Assembly: GCA_964535315.1 (NCBI GenBank)
Contig: CAZHTS010000021.1
Location: 1 to 60,961, forward strand
Length of the DNA: 60,961 nt
Direction: 5' to 3'
DNA from: CAZHTS01 sp964535315
GTDB lineage: Bacteria > Chloroflexota > Anaerolineae > Anaerolineales > Anaerolineaceae
Shown here piece after piece: positions 36,347 to 45,081 of the stretch. Below the pieces are notes generated by a model that was not told the origin of the DNA, searched no databases, and worked only from the letters and a program-made list of their open reading frames with translations. Within the stretch, counting starts at the first letter, position 1; each line of letters opens with the position of its first letter. A program made the position numbers and the translations under genes.

Positions 36347-37426
36347 ATGGCTGTTGACCAGGCAGATTCTGCCTCAAATTCGCAAGACCAGTTTCGCCAT
36401 GAGATTGAGACTGAATTAGACCAGGCGCAGCAAACGCTGCGTGAGGTCACTTTGATGCTAGAGCAGAGTCAGGTAGAACTTACCAAACTGACGCAGCGGA
36501 ATGCAAACATCACCGGTCATTTGCAACAGGTGCAGGCGCAGTTTGATACGATGCCCCGGGCAGATATCAAAATGGCCTATAACTCTGCGCTGGAGGCCCA
36601 ACAACGTTTGTTGGTGATGCGCGGGCAGCTTGAGAAATTGCAAAGCGATCATACCAGCTTGCAGCGTTATGTGGCGATGCTGGAAAAAATGCATCAGGCG
36701 CTGCCTGAAAGCGAGAATGATGGCGGCAGGCACAGCCGGGGGAGTGGTTCGGCGGTGTTGGAGATGGTGATCAATGCCCAGGAAGCTGAACGCCAACGCC
36801 TCTCACGCTTGATGCATGATGGACCGGCGCAGGCATTGTCCAATTTTATCGTTCAGGCTGAGATTGCGGCGCGTTTTCTGGAGTTAGACCCCTCGCGCGC
36901 CAAAGAAGAAATTGCCAATCTCAAAAACGCTGCTCTGAGTACGTTCCAGAAAGTACGGACGTTTATCTTCGAATTACGGCCGATGATGCTCGACGATCTA
37001 GGGTTGATCCCGACGGTACGCCGCTATGTGGACACCTTCAAGGAGCAAGCGGGGGTAGAGGTCAATCTGACCGTAAAGGGTACCGAACGACGGTTGGAGC
37101 CTTATCTGGAGGCGATGATTTTCCGGGCCTTGCAGGAGTTGATGGGGAATACCGTGAAGCACAATCAGGATACGCCGGTTAAGTTACAACTGGGTGTCCA
37201 GGTTACATTGGAAGAAACGTTGGTTAAAGTAGTGGTCAGTGATAATGGCAAAGGTTTTAATCCGGCGGCGGCCAAAGATAGTGAGGGCTTTGGTTTGCGC
37301 CTGATCCGCGAGCGGGTTGAAATGCTGGGCGGATTTATGGATATCGATGCAGCGGTCGGCCAGGGTAGTCGGGTTTCGTTCCAGGTACCCTGTCTTGATG
37401 CGATCGCGCCTGCGACGCAATCTTAA
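36347..37426 (+). CDS. Cytosolic DegS/NarL-type histidine kinase
   Basis: A 359-residue soluble kinase without transmembrane segments. The start at 36347 is set by AAAGGAGAGGAG; an in-frame ATG at 36323 lies before that site. Residues about 15-125 form a long coiled coil with regular heptads. The HisKA_3 segment has the phospho-accepting His in LSRLMHDGPAQALSNF (near 150), and the HATPase_c domain has MGNTVKHNQDTPV, VSDNGKGF and GFGLRLIRERVEMLGG. This is the layout of DegS-like sensors that respond to internal signals. No response regulator gene is adjacent; the phosphofructokinase gene follows 21 bases on. Confidence 0.87.
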   Translation: MAVDQADSASNSQDQFRHEIETELDQAQQTLREVTLMLEQSQVELTKLTQRNANITGHLQQVQAQFDTMPRADIKMAYNSALEAQQRLLVMRGQLEKLQSDHTSLQRYVAMLEKMHQALPESENDGGRHSRGSGSAVLEMVINAQEAERQRLSRLMHDGPAQALSNFIVQAEIAARFLELDPSRAKEEIANLKNAALSTFQKVRTFIFELRPMMLDDLGLIPTVRRYVDTFKEQAGVEVNLTVKGTERRLEPYLEAMIFRALQELMGNTVKHNQDTPVKLQLGVQVTLEETLVKVVVSDNGKGFNPAAAKDSEGFGLRLIRERVEMLGGFMDIDAAVGQGSRVSFQVPCLDAIAPATQS

Positions 37427-37447
37427 TCTTTATGTACGGAGGTGTTT

Positions 37448-38614
37448 ATGTCTAAGACAATTGGTATCTTGACAGGGGGAGGCGATGTCCCGGGACTTAA
37501 TCCGTGTATGAAAGCGGTGGTCATGGGGGCTCTGGAGCATGGCTGGCGGGTGATTGGTATCCGGCGCGGCTGGGGCGGGTTGCTCAATTACAATCTGGAT
37601 GAACCATCGACTTTTGATTATTACATCCGTACACTGCAACGCGACGACGTGCGTACCATCGATCGCACGGGTGGTACCTTCTTGCACACCTCACGTACCA
37701 ATCCTCAGCGGGTCTCGGAGCGAAACATCCCGGTTTTCTTGAAGAACTCTTCCTGGGGCAAGCGGTTGGAAGATGGGCGATACGATTTTACCGATTATGT
37801 CACCAAAGTGCTCGATCATCTGAATATTGATGTGTTGGTGCCGATCGGCGGTGATGACACCCTGAGCTATGCTGCACGCCTGCATAAAGATGGATACCCG
37901 GTTGTGGCTGTCCCCAAGACCATGGACAATGATGTCTTTGGCACCGATTATTGCATCGGGTTCTCTACCTCTGTAACCCGCAGTGTCGAATTTATTACCA
38001 ATATGCGCACCTCGGTTGGTTCGCATGAGCGTATCGGTATTGTGGAACTATTTGGGCGCAACTCTGGTGAGACCAGCCTGATCAGCGCTTACCTGGCTTA
38101 CGTTGATCGTGCGATCATCACCGAAGTGCCGTTTAACGTCAATAAATTGGCCGATTTCCTGATGGAGGATAAGCGCAATAACCCGTCGAATTACGCCATC
38201 ATGACCATTTCTGAAGGCGCAATCATGGAAGGCGGCGATGTGATTGAAACCGGCGAAGCGGATGCTTACGGGCATCGCAAATTGGGCGGGGTGGGCTCTA
38301 TGGCGGCCGAGCAGATTAAGCGCCTGACCGGACAGGATATCATGTACCAGCAGGTTGCTTATCTGATGCGTTCTGGCGCCCCCGATTCGCTCGATCGTAT
38401 GGTGGCGATGTCCTTTGGTAATCTGGCGGTACAGTTGATCCGTCGCAATGAAACCGGCAAGATGGTTGCACTGCATGGCGGCAAATACACCACGGTGCCG
38501 ATCGATATGATTATGGCCGGCAAGAAGCGGGTCGACGTCCCCAGCTTCTATGATATTGAAACCTACCGGCCCAAGGTGCGCGACTTCATGGGCGTGCCCA
38601 TGTTCTTGAGCTAA
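37448..38614 (+). CDS. Phosphofructokinase, PPi-dependent type
   Basis: A 388-residue PFKA-family enzyme acting on fructose 6-phosphate. GGAGGT (37438-37443) lies before the ATG at 37448. The donor-binding loop reads PIGGDDTLSYA, with Asp in place of the Gly that ATP-PFKs carry, and the substrate loop reads PKTMDNDVFGTD, with Lys in place of Gly. These two changes are the established markers of pyrophosphate as phosphoryl donor. The reaction is near equilibrium and can serve glycolysis and gluconeogenesis. It stands alone between a sensor kinase gene and a Nudix gene. Confidence 0.88.
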   Translation: MSKTIGILTGGGDVPGLNPCMKAVVMGALEHGWRVIGIRRGWGGLLNYNLDEPSTFDYYIRTLQRDDVRTIDRTGGTFLHTSRTNPQRVSERNIPVFLKNSSWGKRLEDGRYDFTDYVTKVLDHLNIDVLVPIGGDDTLSYAARLHKDGYPVVAVPKTMDNDVFGTDYCIGFSTSVTRSVEFITNMRTSVGSHERIGIVELFGRNSGETSLISAYLAYVDRAIITEVPFNVNKLADFLMEDKRNNPSNYAIMTISEGAIMEGGDVIETGEADAYGHRKLGGVGSMAAEQIKRLTGQDIMYQQVAYLMRSGAPDSLDRMVAMSFGNLAVQLIRRNETGKMVALHGGKYTTVPIDMIMAGKKRVDVPSFYDIETYRPKVRDFMGVPMFLS

Positions 38615-38621
38615 GAGAGAG

Positions 38622-38656
38622 TTTCCCCTTCTGCAAACGGAAGGGGAAATCTTTTT
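38622..38656 (+). terminator. Terminator after the phosphofructokinase gene
   Basis: TTTCCCCTTC pairs with GAAGGGGAAA (38622-38631 and 38640-38649) and is followed by TCTTTTT. It lies seven bases past the stop codon. Confidence 0.8.
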
Positions 38657-38670
38657 AAGGGTGATGTCTT

Positions 38671-39174
38671 ATGCCAAAAAGTGAACAGGGCGTATCCGCG
38701 GATCGTTATCAGGTGATTCCGCGTACGTTGATTTTTGTAACCTCTGAGAGAGGTGTGCTGTTGCTCAAGGGGGCGGCGACCAAGCGCCTGTGGGCAGGAA
38801 AGTACAACGGTATCGGCGGGCATGTGGAACGCGGCGAGGACGTATTATCTTCAGCACGCCGTGAGTTGAAGGAAGAGACGGGGCTTGAAATAGCCGATTT
38901 GCGGCTGTGTGGTACGGTGCTGGTGGATGCGAGCGACAAGATTGGCGTCGCAATTTATGTGTTCAGCGGGTGTTATCCTGGCGGAGAAATTTGCCAATCC
39001 GATGAGGGGCAACTGGAATGGGTCAACCAGGACGACCTGGATCACTATCCGCTGGTCGAGGATTTAAAGATTTTGCTTCCGCGCGTGTTGGAAATGCGCG
39101 CAGAAACTCCGCCATTTGCTGCTCGATCTTATTACGATGCCGGGGAGCAATTGCGGGTTGTTTTCGGTAATTAA
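38671..39174 (+). CDS. Nudix hydrolase
   Basis: A 167-residue protein with the Nudix box in full: GGHVERGEDVLSSARRELKEETGLEI (G-x5-E-x7-REx2EExG) near residues 50-72. Nudix enzymes remove nucleoside diphosphates linked to other groups, for example 8-oxo-dGTP, ADP-ribose or NADH. The early part (PRTLIFVTSERGVLLLKGA) and the second half resemble MutT-like 8-oxo-dGTP diphosphatases, but the substrate is not certain. The terminator before it and the convergent RsmD gene after it suggest a monocistronic gene. Confidence 0.85.
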   Translation: MPKSEQGVSADRYQVIPRTLIFVTSERGVLLLKGAATKRLWAGKYNGIGGHVERGEDVLSSARRELKEETGLEIADLRLCGTVLVDASDKIGVAIYVFSGCYPGGEICQSDEGQLEWVNQDDLDHYPLVEDLKILLPRVLEMRAETPPFAARSYYDAGEQLRVVFGN

Positions 39175-39186
39175 ATCTGCTATGTT

Positions 39187-39765
39187 TTACTCTGCTTCTG
39201 GTTCTTGGGGCGTGTTCTCGTAAAAAATTAGCAGAGTGCTTCCGTAGCGCCGTTGTTCAAACTCGCGAAAGTTGATAAAGGCCAACGTTTCGTATTCTAC
39301 CGGGTCGATTTGTACGATCACCCAGGCGTTGGCCGATAACCATCCGGGTTTGGCGTCTAATTCCTGCAACGCACGCTGCCAGAGGGATTTATATTGTGGT
39401 GGGGCGATATAGACGTAGTCGAACGAACGGTCGGGGGTCTGACGTAACAAAGCAAAGGCGTCGATGTGTACAATTTCGGCCTGTTCACCCAAGCGTGTGC
39501 GTTCCAGGTTGGTTTTGATCGTAGCGATAGCGGCGCGGTGGATGTCTACAAAACGTACGAGGGCGGCTCCGCGGCTGAGCGCTTCGATACCAATGCTGCC
39601 GGTTCCTCCGAACAGATCCAACAGGGTGGCTTCCTGGATGTCGACGCCGAGGATGTTAAACAACGCTTCTTTGACCCGGTCAGTGACGGGGCGAGTAATA
39701 TCGCCGGGGACATCCTGTAAACGGATGCCGCGGGCTTTTCCAGCAATGATGCGAGGGGTACTCAT
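39187..39765 (-). CDS. rsmD: 16S rRNA m2G966 methyltransferase RsmD-like
   Basis: A 192-residue Rossmann methyltransferase starting at the ATG at 39765 (MSTPRIIAGKARG); the reading frame continues to 39840 but overlaps the upstream gene. RsmD marks are clear: the N-terminal IIAGKARG, then RPVTDRVKEALFNIL, the SAM site LLDLFGGTGSIGIEALSRGA, and the acidic loop VRFVDIH. The catalytic motif IV, normally DPPY, reads IAPPQYKSLW. RsmD methylates G966 of 16S rRNA at N2 in the small subunit. The start overlaps the truncated UroD-like gene stop by four bases. Confidence 0.82.
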   Translation of the reverse strand: MSTPRIIAGKARGIRLQDVPGDITRPVTDRVKEALFNILGVDIQEATLLDLFGGTGSIGIEALSRGAALVRFVDIHRAAIATIKTNLERTRLGEQAEIVHIDAFALLRQTPDRSFDYVYIAPPQYKSLWQRALQELDAKPGWLSANAWVIVQIDPVEYETLAFINFREFEQRRYGSTLLIFYENTPQEPEAE

Positions 39766-40172
39766 TGCTCTGTCTCCGTTGTGCCGGACTGGCGGACGGC
39801 GAGAATGTTGGCGTGAGGGGCTATGATGGGTAAGACACACCCGATTCCCAGGATAAGCCGCCGCCGGTCAGCGGCCCGGGTGGCCTGCTGCGCTTCCGAG
39901 CGCATCGGGGTGGGGGCGCCCAATAATACCATCGTCTCCCATTGGGCAATCTGATCAAACATGGTGTTTTCACCGTGGATGTGCGCCGTATTTAGCCAGA
40001 GGTCACCGGCACACTCAAGCGTTTGCCAATCGTATGCTTTACCAAAAGTTTCAAATTCTTGTTCGCTCAAGGCGCCGTATTGCGCCTGTTGTACAGCATA
40101 AAAGATACCGTCGATTCCGGTTTTAATGGCTTTGGTGATAAGTTGTTGGGTAACCGTGCTAATAATTTTCAA
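39762..40172 (-). pseudogene. Truncated UroD-like protein, C-terminal half only
   Basis: A 136-residue product matching the C-terminal half of the uroporphyrinogen decarboxylase superfamily: GIDGIFYAVQQAQYGALSEQEF, FGKAYDW, a TAHIHGENTMFDQIAQW segment, and a late GCVLPIIAPHANI segment that matches the family's GGCxxP-x5-ENI end. Typical members are about 340 residues, so roughly the first 200 are absent. Upstream lies another gene, leaving no room for the missing half. It begins with TTG (40172) after AAGAAAGG, so it is still translatable. A decayed gene, or a stand-alone half with a new role. Confidence 0.65.
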
Positions 40173-40189
40173 CCTTTCTTTCTGTCGGA

Positions 40190-41383
40190 TCAGTTTTTCT
40201 TAATCAACGAATCCAGGGTCGAGTTTAATTCGTTCTCTTCTTGCATTTGTTGATTGAAATATTGAACCATATATTGTGAGCGACGCAAACGGAGCGTCAT
40301 GTTGGCTATGGCGTGCAGGTCGCCCATTGTAACTTCGCTTCTGCTGTCGGCAGCGGCGTAGGCGCGAGCGGCTTCAAAGAGTGTGATTTCGGCTCGCAGC
40401 GAATCGATATGCAGGTGTTGAATCAGGCGCACGCCAGCTTCAGCAACCTGTGGAGGAAGCTGCACGTTTTTGATCAACCGGCGAGCGGCTTCAACCTCGA
40501 CGCGCACCGCTTCCATCTCGTCGGCGTAGGATGCAATCGTCTGGCGGGGATTGGAGCGGTAGGCAACGACGCGGTGGTAAGCTTCCAGACGTTCCTGCGG
40601 ATCACTTAAACCACGTACAATGATGCGCAACCCAAAGCGGTCCATGATTTGGGGACGCAATTTGCCTTCTTCGGGATTCATCGCGCCGATGAGTGTGAAG
40701 CGCGCCTTGTAAGTGGCAGACATTGGGCCGCGCCGGACGGTATATGATCCCAATGCGGCGGCATCCAGAATGGCATCGACGATTTCATCGCTGAGCAAAT
40801 TGACCTCGTCGATAAACAGGATATTTTGATCGGCCTGTGACAGAATACCGCGTTTTAATCGCAGGCGTTCGTGGACGACGCTGCGCTCATCCAATCCGCC
40901 GACGACATCCTCGATGCGAGAATTGAGGGGCAATTCGACCAGATGAACACGATCCATGTATGTCAGTGATTTGCCCTCGCCATACTTGCGGGCGCAGTCG
41001 GGACAGATCGCGTCTAATCCACCGGCTTCTACATCCTCAGGCATACAGCCATAGAAGCAGGTGCTTCGCGTTACCTGGGGTAAGAGGTCGATTAAACTAC
41101 GCACAGCGGTCGTTTTGCCTGTGCCGCGCGGGCCGACAAGTAAAACTCCACCAATCGCCGGGTTGATAAGATTCAGCACGAGCGCCAGTTTCATTTCCGA
41201 TTGCCCGACCAGTGCCAGGAATGGGTAGGGCAATACTTCGGCAATCCCGGATTCTTCCTGGATGGCATTTAATGCCAGATTGCGCCCGGAGACCATGTCG
41301 ATTAATTCGCGCAATGAACGGAATGGCGGGGCGCCGGGCGCACCGCCCGAAGAGGTTTCGGGGCGCAATTCTTGCTCGTTCAT
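40190..41383 (-). CDS. Magnesium chelatase subunit I-like AAA+ ATPase
   Basis: A 397-residue AAA+ protein of the ChlI/BchI type. Walker A is GGVLLVGPRGTGKTTAVRSL, Walker B is ILFIDEVNLLSDE, followed by the sensor region FTLIGAMNPEEGKLRPQIMDRFGL. Between Walker A and B are CFYGCMPEDVEAGGLDAICPDCAR, with two C-x(2-3)-C pairs. ChlI works with ChlD and ChlH to insert Mg into protoporphyrin, but no ChlD/ChlH gene is in view. Such ATPases also work with VWA-domain partners as MoxR-like chaperones. The gene begins after a 25-base gap from the GtrA gene. Confidence 0.82.
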   Translation of the reverse strand: MNEQELRPETSSGGAPGAPPFRSLRELIDMVSGRNLALNAIQEESGIAEVLPYPFLALVGQSEMKLALVLNLINPAIGGVLLVGPRGTGKTTAVRSLIDLLPQVTRSTCFYGCMPEDVEAGGLDAICPDCARKYGEGKSLTYMDRVHLVELPLNSRIEDVVGGLDERSVVHERLRLKRGILSQADQNILFIDEVNLLSDEIVDAILDAAALGSYTVRRGPMSATYKARFTLIGAMNPEEGKLRPQIMDRFGLRIIVRGLSDPQERLEAYHRVVAYRSNPRQTIASYADEMEAVRVEVEAARRLIKNVQLPPQVAEAGVRLIQHLHIDSLRAEITLFEAARAYAAADSRSEVTMGDLHAIANMTLRLRRSQYMVQYFNQQMQEENELNSTLDSLIKKN

Positions 41384-41408
41384 CCTGTCCTTATTTATTA
41401 TTGTAGCA

Positions 41409-41861
41409 TTATTTGACGTCGCTGTACGTCCAATACCGGTTTGCCAGGAAATTCCAGAACATGACTACCAGAATGGCCAGCGCTAATACGGTATTGTGTC
41501 CCACGGTTTCGGGCGAGATAGTTTGCGCCGGCAGGATTTGTCCCGCAGCCGTGATGAAGGCGATTTCTAACAAGGCGAACATGGCAAGGCGAATCCCCAT
41601 GCCAATGGCACTGACGACGAAGAATTGCACTACCTGGTGACCGAGGCGTTTGCTGCGCGAATCCGGATAGGTCCAATAGCGATTCCAGATAAAGTTGCTG
41701 ATTACCGCAGCGATGAACGATATCGCACTGGCCCATATGGCGGCGATATCGCTGGTCGCAGTCAACAGGTTGAAAACACCGAAATCAACCACTGCCCCGA
41801 TAGTACCGACAACAGCAAATTTTAAGAAGCGTGTGCGTTCTTGTGTATTGGTGAGGATCAT
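41409..41861 (-). CDS. GtrA-family membrane protein
   Basis: A 150-residue protein with four transmembrane helices. The start at 41861 overlaps the epimerase stop by four bases (ATGA), a sign of coupling. The pattern FLKFAVVGTIGAVVDFGVFNLL, FIWNRYWTYPD and a repeated NRYWTYSDV are typical GtrA repeats. GtrA-like proteins are thought to move or flip undecaprenyl-linked sugars for surface polysaccharide. Its link to the sugar nucleotide enzyme gene upstream fits that role. Confidence 0.85.
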   Translation of the reverse strand: MILTNTQERTRFLKFAVVGTIGAVVDFGVFNLLTATSDIAAIWASAISFIAAVISNFIWNRYWTYPDSRSKRLGHQVVQFFVVSAIGMGIRLAMFALLEIAFITAAGQILPAQTISPETVGHNTVLALAILVVMFWNFLANRYWTYSDVK

Positions 41862-42817
41862 GCCAGTTCCATCTTTTTCTTGAAGTAGGGAATTGTGCGT
41901 TCGATGCCTTCTTCCAACGAAATTTTTGGCATCCAGCCAAGGATTTCTTGAGCGCGGGTGATATCCGGCTGACGGCGTTGTGGATCGTCTCCAAGACGCT
42001 GCGCCGATTTTTGCACGATGCCGGCCGGGTTGTGGCACAGGCGGTTGATGGTGGTTGCAAATTCCATGATACTGATCTCGCTGGGATTGCCGATGTTCAC
42101 CGGTAAGTGTTCGTCTGAAAGCAGCAATCGATAAAGGCCCTCAATCAAATCGTCGACAAAACAAAAGCTGCGTGTTTGCGAGCCATCTCCGTAAACGGTG
42201 AGCGGCTCCTGGCGCAGCGCCTGCTGAATAAAATTGGGCACCACGCGCCCATCGTCCAGGCGCATGCGGGGGCCATAGGTGTTGAAGATGCGCACGATTC
42301 GGGTGTTCAATCCATGATAACCATGATAGGCCATCGTCAATGCTTCAGCAAAGCGTTTGGCTTCATCGTATACAGAACGAACCCCGATCGGATCACAGTG
42401 GCCCCAGTAGGTTTCTTTTTGAGGGTGTTCGAGCGGATCGCCGTAAATTTCGCTGGTGGAGGCCAATAAGAAACGGGCGTTGTGGACGCGTGCCACGCCC
42501 AATGTGTTGTGCGTACCGAGGGCGCCGGCTTTCATGGTTTGAATGGGGAGATTGGTGTACCCATATGGCGAGGCTGGATTGGGGCTGGCCGGTGAAGCAA
42601 AATGCATGACGGCGTCCACTTTACCGGGCACAAAGATAAAGTTGGCGACATCGTGGCGGATGAACAAAAACCGCGGATTGCCTGCCAGGTGGGCCAGGTT
42701 ATCGGGGCTGCCGGTGATGAAATTATCCATGCCGATGACTTCGTGTCCTTCGGCAAGCAGCCGATCGCAAAGGTGGGAGCCGAGGAATCCGGCTGCGCCT
42801 GTGATTAAGACTCTCAT
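41858..42817 (-). CDS. UDP-glucuronate decarboxylase-like NAD-dependent epimerase
   Basis: A 319-residue extended short-chain dehydrogenase/reductase. The N-terminal NAD site is LITGAAGFLGSHLCDRLL, the catalytic YxxxK is SVYDEAKRFAE, the Ser/Thr partner is in LLASTSEIYGDP, and RIFNTYGPRM is the SDR-E hallmark. The segment DNFITGSPDNL and the overall match favour UDP-glucuronate decarboxylase (UXS) or a UDP-glucose epimerase close to it. It supplies a sugar nucleotide for surface polysaccharide, with the GtrA protein encoded by the next gene as downstream partner. Confidence 0.85.
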   Translation of the reverse strand: MRVLITGAAGFLGSHLCDRLLAEGHEVIGMDNFITGSPDNLAHLAGNPRFLFIRHDVANFIFVPGKVDAVMHFASPASPNPASPYGYTNLPIQTMKAGALGTHNTLGVARVHNARFLLASTSEIYGDPLEHPQKETYWGHCDPIGVRSVYDEAKRFAEALTMAYHGYHGLNTRIVRIFNTYGPRMRLDDGRVVPNFIQQALRQEPLTVYGDGSQTRSFCFVDDLIEGLYRLLLSDEHLPVNIGNPSEISIMEFATTINRLCHNPAGIVQKSAQRLGDDPQRRQPDITRAQEILGWMPKISLEEGIERTIPYFKKKMELA

Positions 42818-42841
42818 GGGTTCTCCAATCGAAAGAGGTTT

Positions 42842-44440
42842 TTATTTCCAGTCAATTTTATTCAGCAATCCGTCTCCGGTTACCTGTTGAGCCTGATTGG
42901 TTTCAGGGTTGATTAACCATAAATTGCCTTGATAGAGGGCGGCTAACCAGAGCACATTGTCTTGATCGGTTTCGGGCGCCCAATAAACCTGTTGGGGTTC
43001 GAGACCATTGGATCCTTCAGGTGGGAAAATGGCGTGGCGGTTGGACCCATCTCGATCCATAATGGTCAGGCGATAGCGGCTGGTTTCACTTTTATCGGGG
43101 AAAATGGCTTGCAGATAGGCCACCTGAAACCTTTTTCCGGCAATAAAAGGCGATGTGGCCGGGTAAGCAAACATGCCGCTGTTGGGTACGATTGAGATGG
43201 TTGGCCCGCCGTCTGCTGCGAGGGCGGCGAGGTCGAAACGAGGCGAGGCCTCGTTGTCGCTGACGCCGGGGACGGCAACATGGATGACCGTATAAATCAA
43301 TTTGTGATCGGCAGACCAGGTTACGCCGGGCACCCAGGCCCAGTCGCTGCGCGTTTGCAGGGGGATGATCTCTACCAGTTGCGTCAACAGACTTTTTTCT
43401 ACGTCCACCAGACCGATTGTGTCTGGTCGGGCATAGGCGAGTTTCTGGCCGTCGGGTGACCAGAAGTAGCTGGTGCCCCACCATCCGTACACTCCGCCGG
43501 AATTGGTGGCGATGATTTCTTTGCGGCGCAAAACTGAACCGCCGGATGTAAAGGTGAGCAAATGAAAGTCGTTGTTGGCCTGCCAGCCTGGAGCGGTAGA
43601 ACGTGGCTCAACAGTGGTGTATGCGATGGTCAGCGAGGCGCCAGGTACCCAGTTGGCGAAATTGATAACGTTTTTGACCTCCAGGTCATAAGGTTTGGGG
43701 GTGTCATCGTTGGTGCGTACGGCCCACAGGGTGTTGATCGTATCTTCCTGGCCTGATGGGCCCTTGCGGGTATAGAGCAGCCAGTTGCCGTCTGGAGAGA
43801 GGGCAAAGACGCGCCCATCCAGATCGCCCGAGGTGACCACCGGTTTGCGGTTGCCGGTGGAACCGTTCATCACCCAGGCGTTGCCTGCAACCAGGTAAGC
43901 AAGCTTGCCCGGGATCGGCAAAGAAGTAAAGGGCGCCTGTACGCCCACCATCATGATTTCGGGACGAGCCTCACTGATGGTGCTGGTTTTAAAGACCGTA
44001 CGGCTTACTTCTTTCTCGTTTTCGTAAACGCGCCGGTAGGTGACCTGTTGTTTGCCGTTAACCCCGGGTTGAATGAGTAATGTTTGTCCCTCGGGTAAGG
44101 ATTCATTGCGTACGGTCTGGCGTTCAAACGGGATGATACTTTCCTCAATTTCAAATTCTTCGCGCACACGGGTGACCTGGATGGTGGTCGTTGTGCTTAA
44201 TATGGTGTAGCCAGGCGGGTCAACGCGGTCAAGGGCGTTCAGTTGAATTCCAGCCTTCTCCAGCGTGGTTTGGACTGAAGATCCTGGCGGCATCTCGATG
44301 GCGGTTTCGCGATTGTCGGCGACAATTTTGATTGCCAGTTGGCCGGGCTGTGTTTGCGCCGGTGAGCATGCGGATAGAACGATCGCCAATGCAACGATCA
44401 GGGTAAGGTATTTCAGTGAGGAAGGAGAGCCATTGGGCAT
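42842..44440 (-). CDS. G5 domain and beta-propeller lipoprotein
   Basis: A 532-residue lipoprotein with signal ending Leu-Ser-Ala-Cys-Ser. Next is a ubiquitin-like DUF348-type domain (about 35-95), then a G5 domain (about 98-165: FEIEESIIPFERQTVRNESL, QQVTYRRVYENEKEVSRTVF), and a six- or seven-bladed TolB/WD40-like propeller (about 180-530: ALSPDGNWLLYTRKG, YFWSPDGQKLAYAR). G5 domains bind N-acetylglucosamine-containing polymers. A plausible role is cell-envelope binding. The gene is divergent from scpB, and its 5' region has no clear ribosome site. Confidence 0.75.
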   Translation of the reverse strand: MPNGSPSSLKYLTLIVALAIVLSACSPAQTQPGQLAIKIVADNRETAIEMPPGSSVQTTLEKAGIQLNALDRVDPPGYTILSTTTTIQVTRVREEFEIEESIIPFERQTVRNESLPEGQTLLIQPGVNGKQQVTYRRVYENEKEVSRTVFKTSTISEARPEIMMVGVQAPFTSLPIPGKLAYLVAGNAWVMNGSTGNRKPVVTSGDLDGRVFALSPDGNWLLYTRKGPSGQEDTINTLWAVRTNDDTPKPYDLEVKNVINFANWVPGASLTIAYTTVEPRSTAPGWQANNDFHLLTFTSGGSVLRRKEIIATNSGGVYGWWGTSYFWSPDGQKLAYARPDTIGLVDVEKSLLTQLVEIIPLQTRSDWAWVPGVTWSADHKLIYTVIHVAVPGVSDNEASPRFDLAALAADGGPTISIVPNSGMFAYPATSPFIAGKRFQVAYLQAIFPDKSETSRYRLTIMDRDGSNRHAIFPPEGSNGLEPQQVYWAPETDQDNVLWLAALYQGNLWLINPETNQAQQVTGDGLLNKIDWK

Positions 44441-44459
44441 AGATTTTCACTAAATCAGG

Positions 44460-44465
44460 TATAAT
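44460..44465 (+). promoter_or_regulatory. -10 box before scpB
   Basis: TATAAT 41 bases before the scpB ATG. The -35 region is poor. Confidence 0.4.
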
Positions 44466-44506
44466 AAATTCTTTGAGACCGATTGTAGGACAGAGCCAAT
44501 TATAGC

Positions 44507-45076
44507 ATGACTGACCAACCCCAACTACCCGCTTCTCTAGAACTCGAAGCCTGCCTGGAGGCGCTTTTGTTTGTATCTGGCGCACCGGTGACGGTGGCGC
44601 AAATGGCTGAGGCTCTGGGGCTGAGCAATGAGGCCGTTGAGGCCGGCTTAAAAAACCTGGAGGCGTATTATGAGCCGCGGGGATTGCGGTTACAGTGGCA
44701 TGGTGGGCGGGTGCAATTGACCACATCGCCTTATCTGTCTGAATTGGTTGAAAAATTTTTGGGTCTGGAGGCCACGGCGCGCCTCAGTCGAGCGGCGCTC
44801 GAGGCGCTGGCAATTGTGGCGTATCGCCAACCGATCACACGCCCGGGCGTCGACGCGATACGCGGCGTCAACAGCGACGGCGTGATGAAGAGCCTTTTGA
44901 ATAAGGGCCTGTTGCAAGAGGCGGGTCGGGCGGATGGGCCGGGGCGTCCCATTCTTTATGGGACGACGCCTGAATTTTTGCAACATTTTGGCCTGTCTTC
45001 GCTTGGTCAACTGCCACCTTTTGAAGTGGTCGAGGCTGATCAGGCTGTTTCTGGGAATACGCTTTTGAAGGATTGA
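44507..45076 (+). CDS. scpB: Segregation and condensation protein B
   Basis: A 189-residue ScpB. It has two winged-helix domains; the family core lies at LEALLFVSGAPVTVAQMAEALG and EALAIVAYRQPITRPGVDAIRGVNSDGVMKSLLNKGLL. ScpB is the kleisin-associated partner of SMC-ScpA in bacterial chromosome condensation and segregation. scpA is not adjacent. The stop is five bases from the next start, so it is co-transcribed with the pseudouridine synthase gene; this scpB-rluB pairing is common in many bacteria. Confidence 0.92.
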   Translation: MTDQPQLPASLELEACLEALLFVSGAPVTVAQMAEALGLSNEAVEAGLKNLEAYYEPRGLRLQWHGGRVQLTTSPYLSELVEKFLGLEATARLSRAALEALAIVAYRQPITRPGVDAIRGVNSDGVMKSLLNKGLLQEAGRADGPGRPILYGTTPEFLQHFGLSSLGQLPPFEVVEADQAVSGNTLLKD

Positions 45077-45081
45077 GAGTT

